A DNA stretch of 12,539 bases, from positions 1-12,539 of the forward strand of contig JAUWAH010000023.1 of the NCBI GenBank assembly GCA_030602145.1, written 5' to 3'. A program made the translations under genes and the position numbers. This document shows positions 1 to 6,815 of this stretch, in pieces. This stretch comes from Desulfobulbus sp. (GTDB taxonomy: Bacteria; Desulfobacterota; Desulfobulbia; Desulfobulbales; Desulfobulbaceae). Below the pieces are notes generated by a model. That model saw only the letters and a program-made list of their open reading frames with translations, searched no databases and was not told the origin of the DNA. How positions within the stretch are numbered: the first letter of the stretch is position 1; each line of letters opens with the position of its first letter.

Positions 1-1111
1 TGCGTTGAATCTGGTTGGTCCCTTCGTAGATCTGGAGGATCTTGGCATCGCGCATCATCTTTTCAACCGGATATTCCTTCATGTACCCGTATCCGCCCAA
101 AACCTGGACCGCATCGGTGGTCACCTTCATGGCCATGTCGGTGGCGAACACCTTGCACATCGACGACGCCTTGGACATATCCTTGGGATGGTTATCTATG
201 TGTTTGGCCGCCGCATACACCAGGGCACGCCCGGCTTCCAGTTGAATGGCCATGTCGGCGAGCATGTGCTGGACGGCCTGGAAGGCAATGATGGGCTTGC
301 CGAACTGGACCCGTTGCTTGGCATAGATCACGGCTTCATCCAGGGCCGCCTGGGCCAGGCCGATACCCAGGGAAGCGATGCCCGGCCGGGACATATCCAG
401 GGTTTTCATCACGGTGATGAAACCGGTGCCCCTTCGCCCCACCAGCCTGTCTTTGGGAATGCGACAGTCCTTCATGATCAGTTCACGGGTGGCGGAGGAG
501 CGGATGCCCATCTTGTCCTCCTTCTTGCCGTAGGAAAAGCCAGGATCACCTTCCTCGACCACGAAGATCGAGGCACCGCGCGGGCCCTTGCTGGGGTCAG
601 TCATGGCGATGATGGTATAAATTTGCGATTCGCCGCCGTTGGTGATCCACTGCTTGGTGCCATTGAGTACCCAATGGTCTCCATCCTCGACGGCGGTGGT
701 GCGAATGCCCGAGGCGTCGCTGCCGGCGTTGGCCTCGGTGAGCCCGAAGGCGGCCCACCTGGCGCCGCTGGCGATGTCGGGCAGATATTTCTGCTTTTGC
801 TCGTCGCTGCCGGCAATCATCACCGGGAAAATCCCCAGAGCGCTGGCGGCAAAACTGGTGGCCACACCGACACAACCCCGGGCCAACTCCTCCATGGCAA
901 GAACAATATCGAAACAGCCCCCGCCCAGGCCACCGTACTCCTCGGGCACAAAGATGCTGAACAGATCGGCCTTGGCGATGTCCTCGAGAATTTCCCGGGG
1001 GAACTGATTTTTTTCGTCAAGTTCTGCCCGGATGGGAATGATCTTTTCATTGGTGATCTCCCGGGCGGTGTCGATGATCATCTGTTGTTGTTCGGTGAAA
1101 AAATAATCCAC
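1..1111 (-). CDS. Acyl-CoA dehydrogenase, short/medium-chain type (3' end cut by window edge)
   Basis: This FAD flavoenzyme should oxidise an acyl-CoA to the trans-2-enoyl-CoA and pass electrons to electron-transfer flavoprotein in the cytoplasm. The start is a GTG (1111-1109) with AAAGGAG seven bases upstream, giving MDYFFTEQQQMIIDTAREIT. I read 370 residues; the family usually has about 380, so only some 10-15 are lost beyond base 1. Visible family blocks are FGLTEANAGSDASG (substrate/FAD loop), KQWITNGG, RVQFGKPI, and VLGGYGYMKEYPVEKMMRD. The last block, IYEGTNQIQR, carries the catalytic-base glutamate at residue 363, placed as in short- and medium-chain dehydrogenases. It lies 19 bases after fabH and is probably cotranscribed with it. 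The chain-length preference and whether it works in degradation or in reverse cannot be told from sequence. The family is certain; the substrate is unknown. Confidence 0.95.
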   Translation of the reverse strand, partial: MDYFFTEQQQMIIDTAREITNEKIIPIRAELDEKNQFPREILEDIAKADLFSIFVPEEYGGLGGGCFDIVLAMEELARGCVGVATSFAASALGIFPVMIAGSDEQKQKYLPDIASGARWAAFGLTEANAGSDASGIRTTAVEDGDHWVLNGTKQWITNGGESQIYTIIAMTDPSKGPRGASIFVVEEGDPGFSYGKKEDKMGIRSSATRELIMKDCRIPKDRLVGRRGTGFITVMKTLDMSRPGIASLGIGLAQAALDEAVIYAKQRVQFGKPIIAFQAVQHMLADMAIQLEAGRALVYAAAKHIDNHPKDMSKASSMCKVFATDMAMKVTTDAVQVLGGYGYMKEYPVEKMMRDAKILQIYEGTNQIQR

Positions 1112-1130
1112 AAGCAGGCTCCTTTGTGTC

Positions 1131-2108
1131 TTACCAACGCATGAGCAGAGAGCCCCAGGTGAGGCCGCCGCCAAAGGTACATAACAGCACGACATCACCC
1201 CGTACCAACCGACCGTGCCGATGCGCCTCGTCGAGGGCGATCGGAATGGAGGCGGCGGAGGTGTTGCCGTAATGGCTGAGATTGACGAACACCTTCTCCT
1301 CGGAGATACCGAGCCGTTCGCGCAGGTTGTTGAGGATACGGATGTTGGCCTGATGGGGGATCATCAAGCCGACGTCGTTGACTGTAAGATCGTGTTTACG
1401 GAGCAGGGAGGTCACCGCGTCCTCCATCAGTCGGACGGCATGCTTGAAAATGTCGCCACCGTTCATCCGAATATGGGCACCCTGCCACTCGTCACGCTGC
1501 AATTCGGGGTTGAGGCTTTGCGGGCTGTCCATGTAGAGCAGATTCCACAACTTGCCGTCGGAGCGGAGATTGCTGCCGAAGACCCCTCGGCCGTCGTTGG
1601 ACCCGGCCACGACCACCGCACCGGCACCGTCGCCGAACAGCACGCAGGTGTTGCGATCCTCCCAGTTGACCCGGGCAGACAGGGTTTCCGCGCCGATCAG
1701 CAGGATCTTCATGTCCGGACGGCTTTGAATGTAGGCGCTGGCCAGATCCAGACCGTAAGTGAAACCGGCACAGGCAGCATTGATGTCGTAGGCGAACGCG
1801 TTCACCGCTCCCAGCTCGGCCTGGACGAAGCAGGCGGTGGAGGGCATGATCATGTGCGGCGAGATGGTGGCGACGACGATCAATCCCAACTCTTCAGGGT
1901 CGATCCCGGTGACGGCCAAGGCCCTGCGTGCCGCCTTGGTGGCCAGTTGATAATTCTGTTCGCCCTTGCCGGCGATCCTCCGGTTGCGGATACCGGTTCG
2001 AGAGGTGATCCACTCGTCGGAGGTGTCGACCAGCCGCTCGAGTTCGGCATTGGTGAGTGTGTGTTCCGGAAGACAGGATCCGGTGCCGAGAATAACAGCT
2101 TTTGTCAT
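1131..2108 (-). CDS. fabH: Beta-ketoacyl-ACP synthase III
   Basis: FabH starts type II fatty-acid synthesis by condensing an acyl-CoA primer (acetyl-CoA or branched/short acyl-CoA) with malonyl-ACP. The 325-residue product has the standard length and the complete catalytic triad: Cys113 in INAACAGFTYGL, His252 in IPHQANIRIL and Asn282 in LSHYGNTSAAS. The N-terminal LGTGSCLPE and SDEWITSRTGIRNRRIA blocks and the C-terminal TFGGGLTWGS glycine loop are also typical. Two in-frame ATGs exist, at 2114 and 2108. I chose 2108 because an AGG lies six bases upstream of it but only touches the first one, and because the protein then begins MTKAVILGTG like its relatives. It follows plsX by 13 bases in the conserved plsX-fabH order, and an acyl-CoA dehydrogenase follows where fabD is often found. 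Primer specificity is not deducible by eye. Confidence 0.97.
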   Translation of the reverse strand: MTKAVILGTGSCLPEHTLTNAELERLVDTSDEWITSRTGIRNRRIAGKGEQNYQLATKAARRALAVTGIDPEELGLIVVATISPHMIMPSTACFVQAELGAVNAFAYDINAACAGFTYGLDLASAYIQSRPDMKILLIGAETLSARVNWEDRNTCVLFGDGAGAVVVAGSNDGRGVFGSNLRSDGKLWNLLYMDSPQSLNPELQRDEWQGAHIRMNGGDIFKHAVRLMEDAVTSLLRKHDLTVNDVGLMIPHQANIRILNNLRERLGISEEKVFVNLSHYGNTSAASIPIALDEAHRHGRLVRGDVVLLCTFGGGLTWGSLLMRW

Positions 2109-2121
2109 GAACATCCTGTAT

Positions 2122-3132
2122 TCAGGCCGTGTGCTCGCCGAGGGCCCGCACTATTGCCTCGTTGATTCGGTGGCGCACCATGTTTGCTGCGACTTCGATG
2201 GCGTTTCGGATGGCGACGGCGTTGGAGGCGCCATGGCAGATGATGCCGGTTCCGTCAATGCCCAACAGCGGCGCGCCGCCGTATTCGGCATAATCGACCT
2301 GTTTCTTGAATCCGGCGAACGCGTCCCGGATGAGGAGATACCCGATCTTGGCGCGCCAGGTTTTCATGATCTCCCTCTTGAGCATCAGCATGGCGGCCTC
2401 GGCCAAACCTTCACTGATTTTCAAGGATATATTGCCGACAAAGCCGTCGCAGACAATCACATCCACGTCGCCCTTGTACACATCGCGCCCCTCTACGTTG
2501 CCGATGAAATTGAGCGGGCTCTGCTTGAGCAGATCGTAGGTCTCCTTGACCAGGGCGTTCCCCTTGCCGGTTTCCTCGCCGATGGAGAGCAAGCCGACGC
2601 GGGGCCGATCAAAATTGAGCAGCAACCGGGAACAGGAAGAAGCCATCACCGCAAACTGATACAGATGCTGCGGCCGGCAATCGACATTGGCGCCGATATC
2701 CATCAGCATCACCGGCTTTTTCACCGTCGGAAAAAAACTGGCAATGCCCGGCCTGGAAACTCCGGGGAGTCTGCCGAGTTTTCTGATCGCCGCCGCCATT
2801 GTGGCCCCGGAGTTTCCCGCCGAAACCAAGGCATCGGCCTCTCCGCTCTTCACCAGGTCGAAACCGACCATGACGGTTGCTTCTTTCTTCTTGCGAACCG
2901 CCTCGACTGGCGATTCATCCATGGTGATGACTTCGGCGGCGTGATGAACGACTATGCGCTCCAGGATATCGTCATCGCCGGTTGTGTAGTCGGCAAGCTG
3001 TTGCTCGAGATGTGTGCGGGGGCCCACCAGGATGACACGGAGATCTCGCCTCTCCCGAACCGCGGCCAGGGCACCTTGGATCGCCATCTCTGACCCCCGG
3101 TCGCCACCCATGGCGTCCAGGGCTATCTTCAC
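2122..3132 (-). CDS. plsX: Phosphate acyltransferase PlsX
   Basis: PlsX makes acyl-phosphate from acyl-ACP and phosphate, the acyl donor PlsY uses to acylate glycerol-3-phosphate at the start of phospholipid synthesis. It is a peripheral cytoplasmic-membrane enzyme. The product is 336 residues, the normal length. Family blocks in order are KIALDAMGGD at the N-terminus, ALVSAGNSGATMA, LGRLPGVSRPG, LMDIGANVDCRP, GLLSIGEETGKGN, CDGFVGNISLK, EYGGAPLLGIDG and ICHGASNA. The open frame extends well upstream (to about 3360), but that part overlaps rpmF in another frame and shows no family match. I therefore start at the GTG at 3132-3130, eight bases after the rpmF stop, with a weak UAGG ahead of it. 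The placement directly after rpmF and before fabH is the classic bacterial order and suggests one transcript. Confidence 0.97.
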   Translation of the reverse strand: MKIALDAMGGDRGSEMAIQGALAAVRERRDLRVILVGPRTHLEQQLADYTTGDDDILERIVVHHAAEVITMDESPVEAVRKKKEATVMVGFDLVKSGEADALVSAGNSGATMAAAIRKLGRLPGVSRPGIASFFPTVKKPVMLMDIGANVDCRPQHLYQFAVMASSCSRLLLNFDRPRVGLLSIGEETGKGNALVKETYDLLKQSPLNFIGNVEGRDVYKGDVDVIVCDGFVGNISLKISEGLAEAAMLMLKREIMKTWRAKIGYLLIRDAFAGFKKQVDYAEYGGAPLLGIDGTGIICHGASNAVAIRNAIEVAANMVRHRINEAIVRALGEHTA

Positions 3133-3140
3133 GGCTGTGC

Positions 3141-3329
3141 CTAGTTCACATTTTCCTCGAGGCGGATCACGCTGCGTCCTTTGTACATACCGCAGCCGCC
3201 GCACAGCCGATGCGGCATCTTCGGCTCTCCGCATTCGGAACACTGGCCGACACTCGGCTTGCTGAGGGCATCGTGCGCACGGCGAAGTCTTGTCCGTGAA
3301 TGGGAATGTCTGCGTTTCGGTAATGCCAT
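3141..3329 (-). CDS. rpmF: 50S ribosomal protein bL32
   Basis: bL32 is a small protein of the large ribosomal subunit. The 62-residue product starts MALPKRRHSHSRTRLRRAHD, the highly basic family N-terminus, and carries a zinc ribbon built from C30-x2-C33 and C43-x2-C46. It is therefore the zinc-binding (C+) form rather than a zinc-free paralogue. The ATG at 3329 has a strong GGAGG six bases upstream. It lies between yceD and plsX in the widespread yceD-rpmF-plsX-fabH arrangement, which ties ribosome and membrane-lipid production together. The stop is eight bases before the plsX GTG, so plsX may rely on ribosomes finishing rpmF. Nothing in the protein is unusual. Confidence 0.98.
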   Translation of the reverse strand: MALPKRRHSHSRTRLRRAHDALSKPSVGQCSECGEPKMPHRLCGGCGMYKGRSVIRLEENVN

Positions 3330-3395
3330 TGTCTTCCTCCATTAAACCGGAATCGGTCAACCGGCTTCTTTTTTGAAACCGGACAAGCCGGATGA

Positions 3396-3917
3396 TTATG
3401 CCTTATTCTTGAGGCGGGAGAGAACGTCAAAGGGAGATTCCGTCGAGGTCTCAGGGCAACCGCAGGACACTTGGTTGCGATGTGCACCGCAACGGGAACA
3501 TATCCCCTTGCACGTTTCAGAGCAGAGTTTTTTCATCGGCAGGGCAAGATGCACCTGCTGGCGCAGGATATCGTCAAGATCCAGCTCGGGTTCATCGAGA
3601 AGGATGGTGTCCAGATCGGGAATCTTATACTCCAGATCCTTGACGCGCCAGGAATCGATGGCGTCCACCTCGAAAAGCAGATGCAGGTCGATATCTACTT
3701 CTTTTCCGTATGAGCAAAGGCAACGGTCGCAAACCAACTCCAGGGTCAGTTGAAGCCGACCGTGCAATTCCACCTTGCCCTCTCCCTTGCGCGTCAGTGT
3801 GCAACGGGCCTCTACCGGTCCAGACACGGTGCATTCCTGCGGTATGTCGAGCCCGTCTATTTTCCGGATCTCGTAATGACTGCCCGAAGGAGATATTTCG
3901 TTGAATCGAATCAACAT
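3396..3917 (-). CDS. yceD: YceD/DUF177 family protein
   Basis: YceD proteins are conserved partners of rpmF; a role in 23S rRNA accumulation has been described for bacterial and plant members, but the biochemical activity is not settled. The product is 173 residues, starting MLIRFNEISPSGSHYEI, a typical family opening. The central pair C63-x2-C66 (LVCDRCL) and the C-terminal cysteine cluster at 132, 136, 140, 143, 152 and 154 (CSETCKGICSRCG, then CGC) are family hallmarks and may bind zinc. The frame is open upstream to 4031, but those 38 residues look non-coding (they include the bases where I see a candidate promoter), so I use the ATG at 3917. No good Shine-Dalgarno is visible. It is first of the yceD-rpmF-plsX-fabH-dehydrogenase block. 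Family assignment is firm; function is inferred from the family. Confidence 0.92.
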   Translation of the reverse strand: MLIRFNEISPSGSHYEIRKIDGLDIPQECTVSGPVEARCTLTRKGEGKVELHGRLQLTLELVCDRCLCSYGKEVDIDLHLLFEVDAIDSWRVKDLEYKIPDLDTILLDEPELDLDDILRQQVHLALPMKKLCSETCKGICSRCGAHRNQVSCGCPETSTESPFDVLSRLKNKA

Positions 3918-3965
3918 CTGCGCCGCATCTCGACAATTAACCCTTCCCTTTTGTGCAAGCGGACA

Positions 3966-3994
3966 AATATACAGGAAAGAATGGTCATCGCCAA
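3966..3994 (-). promoter_or_regulatory. Candidate sigma70-type promoter of the yceD-rpmF-plsX-fabH block
   Basis: On the minus strand TTGGCG (3994-3989) is followed after exactly 17 bases by TATATT (3971-3966). The -10 box matches 5 of 6 consensus bases and the -35 matches 4 of 6. Transcription would start near 3959, leaving a leader of roughly 40 bases before the yceD ATG at 3917. It lies between the hairpin after mlaC and yceD, where a promoter for the lipid block is expected. This was found by eye; a chance match is possible. Confidence 0.45.
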
Positions 3995-4038
3995 GCAAAA
4001 AGAAAGACGTGGAGCATTTAGGCGCAACCAACTAGGCA

Positions 4039-4080
4039 CTGCCACACACCACTGTTCCGGATTAACGGAGGGTGTGGCAG
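4039..4080 (-). terminator. Hairpin after mlaC, probable mla operon 3' end
   Basis: CTGCCACAC (4039-4047) and GTGTGGCAG (4072-4080) are perfect 9-base complements. A second smaller stem, TCCG with CGGA around a GATTAA loop, lies inside. It sits about 34 bases beyond the mlaC stop and before the yceD promoter candidate, the right place to end the mla transcript. No run of T follows on either strand, so it is not a classical intrinsic terminator. It may act with Rho or protect an mRNA 3' end. Confidence 0.4.
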
Positions 4081-4113
4081 AGAACGGCGGAAAGGGACGG
4101 AACCTTCAGGTGA

Positions 4114-4749
4114 TCAGTTTTTCTTGATCTCCTGTTCCAACTGGGTGATCTTTTCCTCGATCTGCCTGACTAGGCCGGGATACCCGTCCTTGCGGAGAAT
4201 TTCGCTGAACTGTTCCATGTAGTTTCGGATCAGGCTGACGCCTTCGACGATCACATCGTAGGCCATCCACTGATCGTCGCGCAGCAGCATGATATAGGAG
4301 ACCGGTATCGACCTGTTTTTATCGACCAGCAGAGTTTGTACTTCAGCCCGGTCACCCCTGATCCGCTGCTGGGTGAATTGGACCTGTTGACCGGAATACT
4401 CATCGATTTTACCGACATAGGCATACTGGAGCAGTTGGGTGAACAGGGCCTCGAAGTTGTTCTGTTCCTGTTCGGAGAGGTTGCGCCACTGCTGCCCGAT
4501 CACCCGCCTGCTCATCTCGCGAAAGTCGAAGCGCTCGCGCACAACACCGATGATCCGGCGACTCTGCTCCGGTTTTGAAAGCGATTTCAAGCCGGGATCG
4601 GCCAGGGTCTCGGTCACTTTGTCCAGAAACGGCCTGAACTGCTCGGTGGGATCAGGAACTGCTGCAGCCGCGGGACGCGGCAGCAGCATGACGACACCAA
4701 CAAGGAGGACCATGATCGTCCTCACCGCCGGCAGGAATGTTCGTATCAT
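4114..4749 (-). CDS. mlaC: MlaC-type periplasmic phospholipid-binding protein (ABC transporter substrate-binding protein)
   Basis: MlaC shuttles phospholipid across the periplasm between the outer-membrane MlaA complex and the inner-membrane MlaFED complex. The 211-residue product begins MIRTFLPAVRTIMVLLVGVV and continues to PRPAAAA, a clear Sec signal peptide with cleavage near residue 30. The mature part has the family pattern: VRERFDFREMSRRVIGQQWR, LSEQEQNNFEALFTQLL, YVGKIDEYSGQQVQF and MAYDVIVEGVSLIRNY. The tail is a charged helix with lysines (EEKITQLEQEIKKN). A GTG at 4758 is also in frame, but the AAGG that would serve it is only three bases away, while it is eight bases from the ATG at 4749, so I prefer 4749. 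It is the last gene of the mlaEFDAC run. Assignment is strong. Confidence 0.93.
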   Translation of the reverse strand: MIRTFLPAVRTIMVLLVGVVMLLPRPAAAAVPDPTEQFRPFLDKVTETLADPGLKSLSKPEQSRRIIGVVRERFDFREMSRRVIGQQWRNLSEQEQNNFEALFTQLLQYAYVGKIDEYSGQQVQFTQQRIRGDRAEVQTLLVDKNRSIPVSYIMLLRDDQWMAYDVIVEGVSLIRNYMEQFSEILRKDGYPGLVRQIEEKITQLEQEIKKN

Positions 4750-4788
4750 AGCATGCACCTTAAGTTCGGCTCTGCGCCGTTTAATACC

Positions 4789-5550
4789 TTACTTTGTTGC
4801 GCCGGAGTTGTTGTACTGCTTGCTGCGCATTTGGAAATACCCGTTGCGAAACGCGATGTAGGGATCGAAGCTGAGGGACTTGATCTCTTCGTACTCGCCC
4901 AGGTGGAGTGAGGTGCGGTTGACCGTCCGTCCGCCCTGAACGCCGGCCGTGGTCAGTCCGTCATCGTTCCAAGGGGTATAGGTCGACTGGGCGATGCCGT
5001 CGCCGACCGTGCCGGTGAAATCCCGGAGCGTGGAAGGACCGAGCAGGGGAACGACCAGATACAAACCGTCACCGATTCCCCAGACGGAAAATGTCTGGCC
5101 GAGACTGGCATACACCGGCGGCAGGTGGAACTCGTTTGCTGCCGTGTCGGCCAGACCGAAGACGCCGAACACACTGTTGAGGGCGAACCGGCCAAGGGTG
5201 CGGCCGGCATCGCGGAACCTACCCTGAAGCAGACAGTTGACGGAACGGACCGGTTCACCGAGATTATAGAAAAAATTGGAAATGCAGGTGCGGATATCGG
5301 CGGGCATAACCTTGCTGTAGCCGGTGGCCACCGGTTCGATTACCCAGAGGTAAACCTTGTCATTGACGGTGAAAAACACCCGGTTCACCGGCTCGATGGG
5401 ATCGGCGACCCTGCTGGCGGCTGCCTCGTCGTACACCTCGTCACTGAGAAAATCGACCTTGGCATGCGCCGGTGAAACCAGCCCCCAGATGGTGAGCACC
5501 AGAACAAGCAGCAGGGCGATGGCTGGCAAACGATTCGTCATCCGATTCAT
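4789..5550 (-). CDS. mlaA: MlaA/VacJ-type outer-membrane lipid-asymmetry protein
   Basis: MlaA sits in the outer membrane and extracts mislocalised phospholipid from the outer leaflet for MlaC. The 253-residue product has the family blocks DPIEPVNRVFF, NFFYNLGEPVRSVN, LGRFALNSVFGVFGLADTA, LGQTFSVWGIGDGLYLVVPL and LGPSTLRDF. The N-terminus is a signal peptide ending SPAHA, followed by KVDF. There is no cysteine in the first 80 residues, so this is a signal-peptidase-I substrate and not a lipoprotein, unlike E. coli MlaA. The ATG at 5550 is 12 bases after the mlaD stop and has no good Shine-Dalgarno; the in-frame ATG at 5541 is an alternative. MlaA is encoded inside the operon between mlaD and mlaC, whereas in E. 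coli it is elsewhere in the genome. Confidence 0.94.
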   Translation of the reverse strand: MNRMTNRLPAIALLLVLVLTIWGLVSPAHAKVDFLSDEVYDEAAASRVADPIEPVNRVFFTVNDKVYLWVIEPVATGYSKVMPADIRTCISNFFYNLGEPVRSVNCLLQGRFRDAGRTLGRFALNSVFGVFGLADTAANEFHLPPVYASLGQTFSVWGIGDGLYLVVPLLGPSTLRDFTGTVGDGIAQSTYTPWNDDGLTTAGVQGGRTVNRTSLHLGEYEEIKSLSFDPYIAFRNGYFQMRSKQYNNSGATK

Positions 5551-5562
5551 AATGCACCGATG

Positions 5563-6015
5563 TTATTTGTTGACCTGCCCGAAGGCGAACTTGGAGATCA
5601 GCGATTCGAGATCGACAGAGGATTCGGTGTCGACAATGGTGTCGCCGGGCTGATAGATGGTCTCATCGCCGCCCAGACTGATCTGGATATACTTATCCCC
5701 GATGATCCCCTGGGATTTCACCGAGGCCACCGAATCAGCCGGAATCGCCACGGCCCGATCGATCTGCATGGCGATGACCGCATGACTGTCCTGGCTGAGC
5801 CTGAGTTGCCGCACCTTGCCGACCGTCACGCCGGCTATCTGGACATCGGCACCGGCCTTGACGCCGGAAATATTGTTGAACTCCGCATTGATCATATAGG
5901 TTTTCGATCCGGTCAGCCAGGGAACCTCGCCCAATTGCAGGGCGAGCCAACCAAGAGCCATAAAACCGGCGATCAAAAAACAGCCGACGACAATTTCCAC
6001 GCGGGAGTTTCCCAT
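5563..6015 (-). CDS. mlaD: MlaD, MCE-domain subunit of the phospholipid ABC transporter
   Basis: MlaD forms a hexameric ring anchored in the inner membrane that receives lipid from MlaC and channels it to MlaFE. The 150-residue product has one N-terminal membrane helix (about residues 8-28, VEIVVGCFLIAGFMALGWLA). One MCE domain follows: FNNISGVKAGADVQIAGVTVGKVRQL, then IPADSVASVKSQGIIGDKYIQISLGG. It is shorter than E. coli MlaD (about 183 residues), lacking much of the C-terminal extension. The ATG at 6015 is preceded by AGGAGGTG at good spacing, the strongest ribosome-binding site in this operon, fitting a subunit needed in six copies. It starts 11 bases after mlaF. Assignment is strong. Confidence 0.95.
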   Translation of the reverse strand: MGNSRVEIVVGCFLIAGFMALGWLALQLGEVPWLTGSKTYMINAEFNNISGVKAGADVQIAGVTVGKVRQLRLSQDSHAVIAMQIDRAVAIPADSVASVKSQGIIGDKYIQISLGGDETIYQPGDTIVDTESSVDLESLISKFAFGQVNK

Positions 6016-6026
6016 TGGTTCACCTC

Positions 6027-6815
6027 CTACTCGCTCACTGATTGTCCCATGACCTGACGGGCGAAATCACGGATGGCGGGCTTGGTCGAAGCGGGGATCC
6101 GGGATGCATCGGTGAACACATCCAGCTCGCCTTTATTCAACAGAATGATCTGGTCGGCAAGGGAAAAAATCTGCGGGATGTCATGGCTGACGATCACCGC
6201 CGTATATCCCAGCCGCTGCTGGGTGCCAACGAACAGTTCGTAGATCTCTTTGGTCATGACCGGATCAAGACCTGTTGTCGGCTCGTCAAACAGCACAACC
6301 TCCGGCTCCAATTGCAGCGCTCTGGCCAGGCCGACCCTTTTCTTCATGCCGCCGCTGAGTTGGGCCGGATACTTGTCCTCGTGGCCGGTCAGTTCGAGTT
6401 GCTCGAGGGTCGCCGACACCTTGGAGTGGATTTCCCCATCGGACAGTCGGGTCCGTTCGCGAAGCGGCAGGGCGATGTTTTCGAACACCGTTAAGGAATC
6501 GAACAGGGCCGCCCCCTGGAAGAGCACCCCGAAACGCATCCGCAATTCCTGCAGATCCTTATAGCCCAGACTGGCCACATCGCTGTCGCCGACCAGGACC
6601 TGACCGGAATCGGGCCGGAGCAGGCCGAGGATCAGTTTGAGAATCACGCTTTTCCCCTGACCGCTGCCGCCGGCAATGACCGTGGTCCGGCCCCGGGGCA
6701 CGGAAAAGCTCACCCGGTCAAGAACCAGATGCCTCCGGGTTCGTTCGCCAAAGGACTTGCACACCTCGACGAAACGGATGGCTGGCTGGCCGGGTTCCAG
6801 GATCGGATCGCTCAC
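6027..6815 (-). CDS. mlaF: MlaF, ATPase of the phospholipid ABC transporter
   Basis: MlaF is the cytoplasmic ATPase that drives MlaE-dependent phospholipid transport. The 262-residue product has a complete nucleotide-binding domain: Walker A GGSGQGKS (about residues 49-56), Q-loop in FGVLFQGAALFDSLTVFENIALPL, signature LSGGMKKRVGLARAL, Walker B VVLFDEPTTGLDP and the switch histidine in VIVSHDI. The FQGAALFDSLTVFEN stretch is characteristic of the Mla/Ttg2A branch. The start is a GTG (6815-6813) that overlaps the mlaE stop in the four-base GTGA junction. With no good ribosome-binding site, translation is probably coupled to mlaE. The C-terminal region ends RDFARQVMGQSVSE. All catalytic motifs are intact. 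Confidence 0.96.
   Translation of the reverse strand: MSDPILEPGQPAIRFVEVCKSFGERTRRHLVLDRVSFSVPRGRTTVIAGGSGQGKSVILKLILGLLRPDSGQVLVGDSDVASLGYKDLQELRMRFGVLFQGAALFDSLTVFENIALPLRERTRLSDGEIHSKVSATLEQLELTGHEDKYPAQLSGGMKKRVGLARALQLEPEVVLFDEPTTGLDPVMTKEIYELFVGTQQRLGYTAVIVSHDIPQIFSLADQIILLNKGELDVFTDASRIPASTKPAIRDFARQVMGQSVSE

Noticed and set aside
5..1144. Long plus-strand open frame of 379 codons opposite the acyl-CoA dehydrogenase
   Set aside because: It is the antisense shadow of a clear dehydrogenase gene in high-GC DNA; the translation is His/Gly-rich with no family resemblance.
1215..3093. Two long plus-strand frames opposite fabH and plsX
   Set aside because: They mirror two fully recognisable enzymes, have no ribosome sites suited to their starts, and their translations look like antisense composition.
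3133..3360. Upstream extension of the plsX frame (76 extra residues)
   Set aside because: It overlaps rpmF out of frame and does not resemble PlsX; the family start KIALDAMGGD fits the GTG at 3132.
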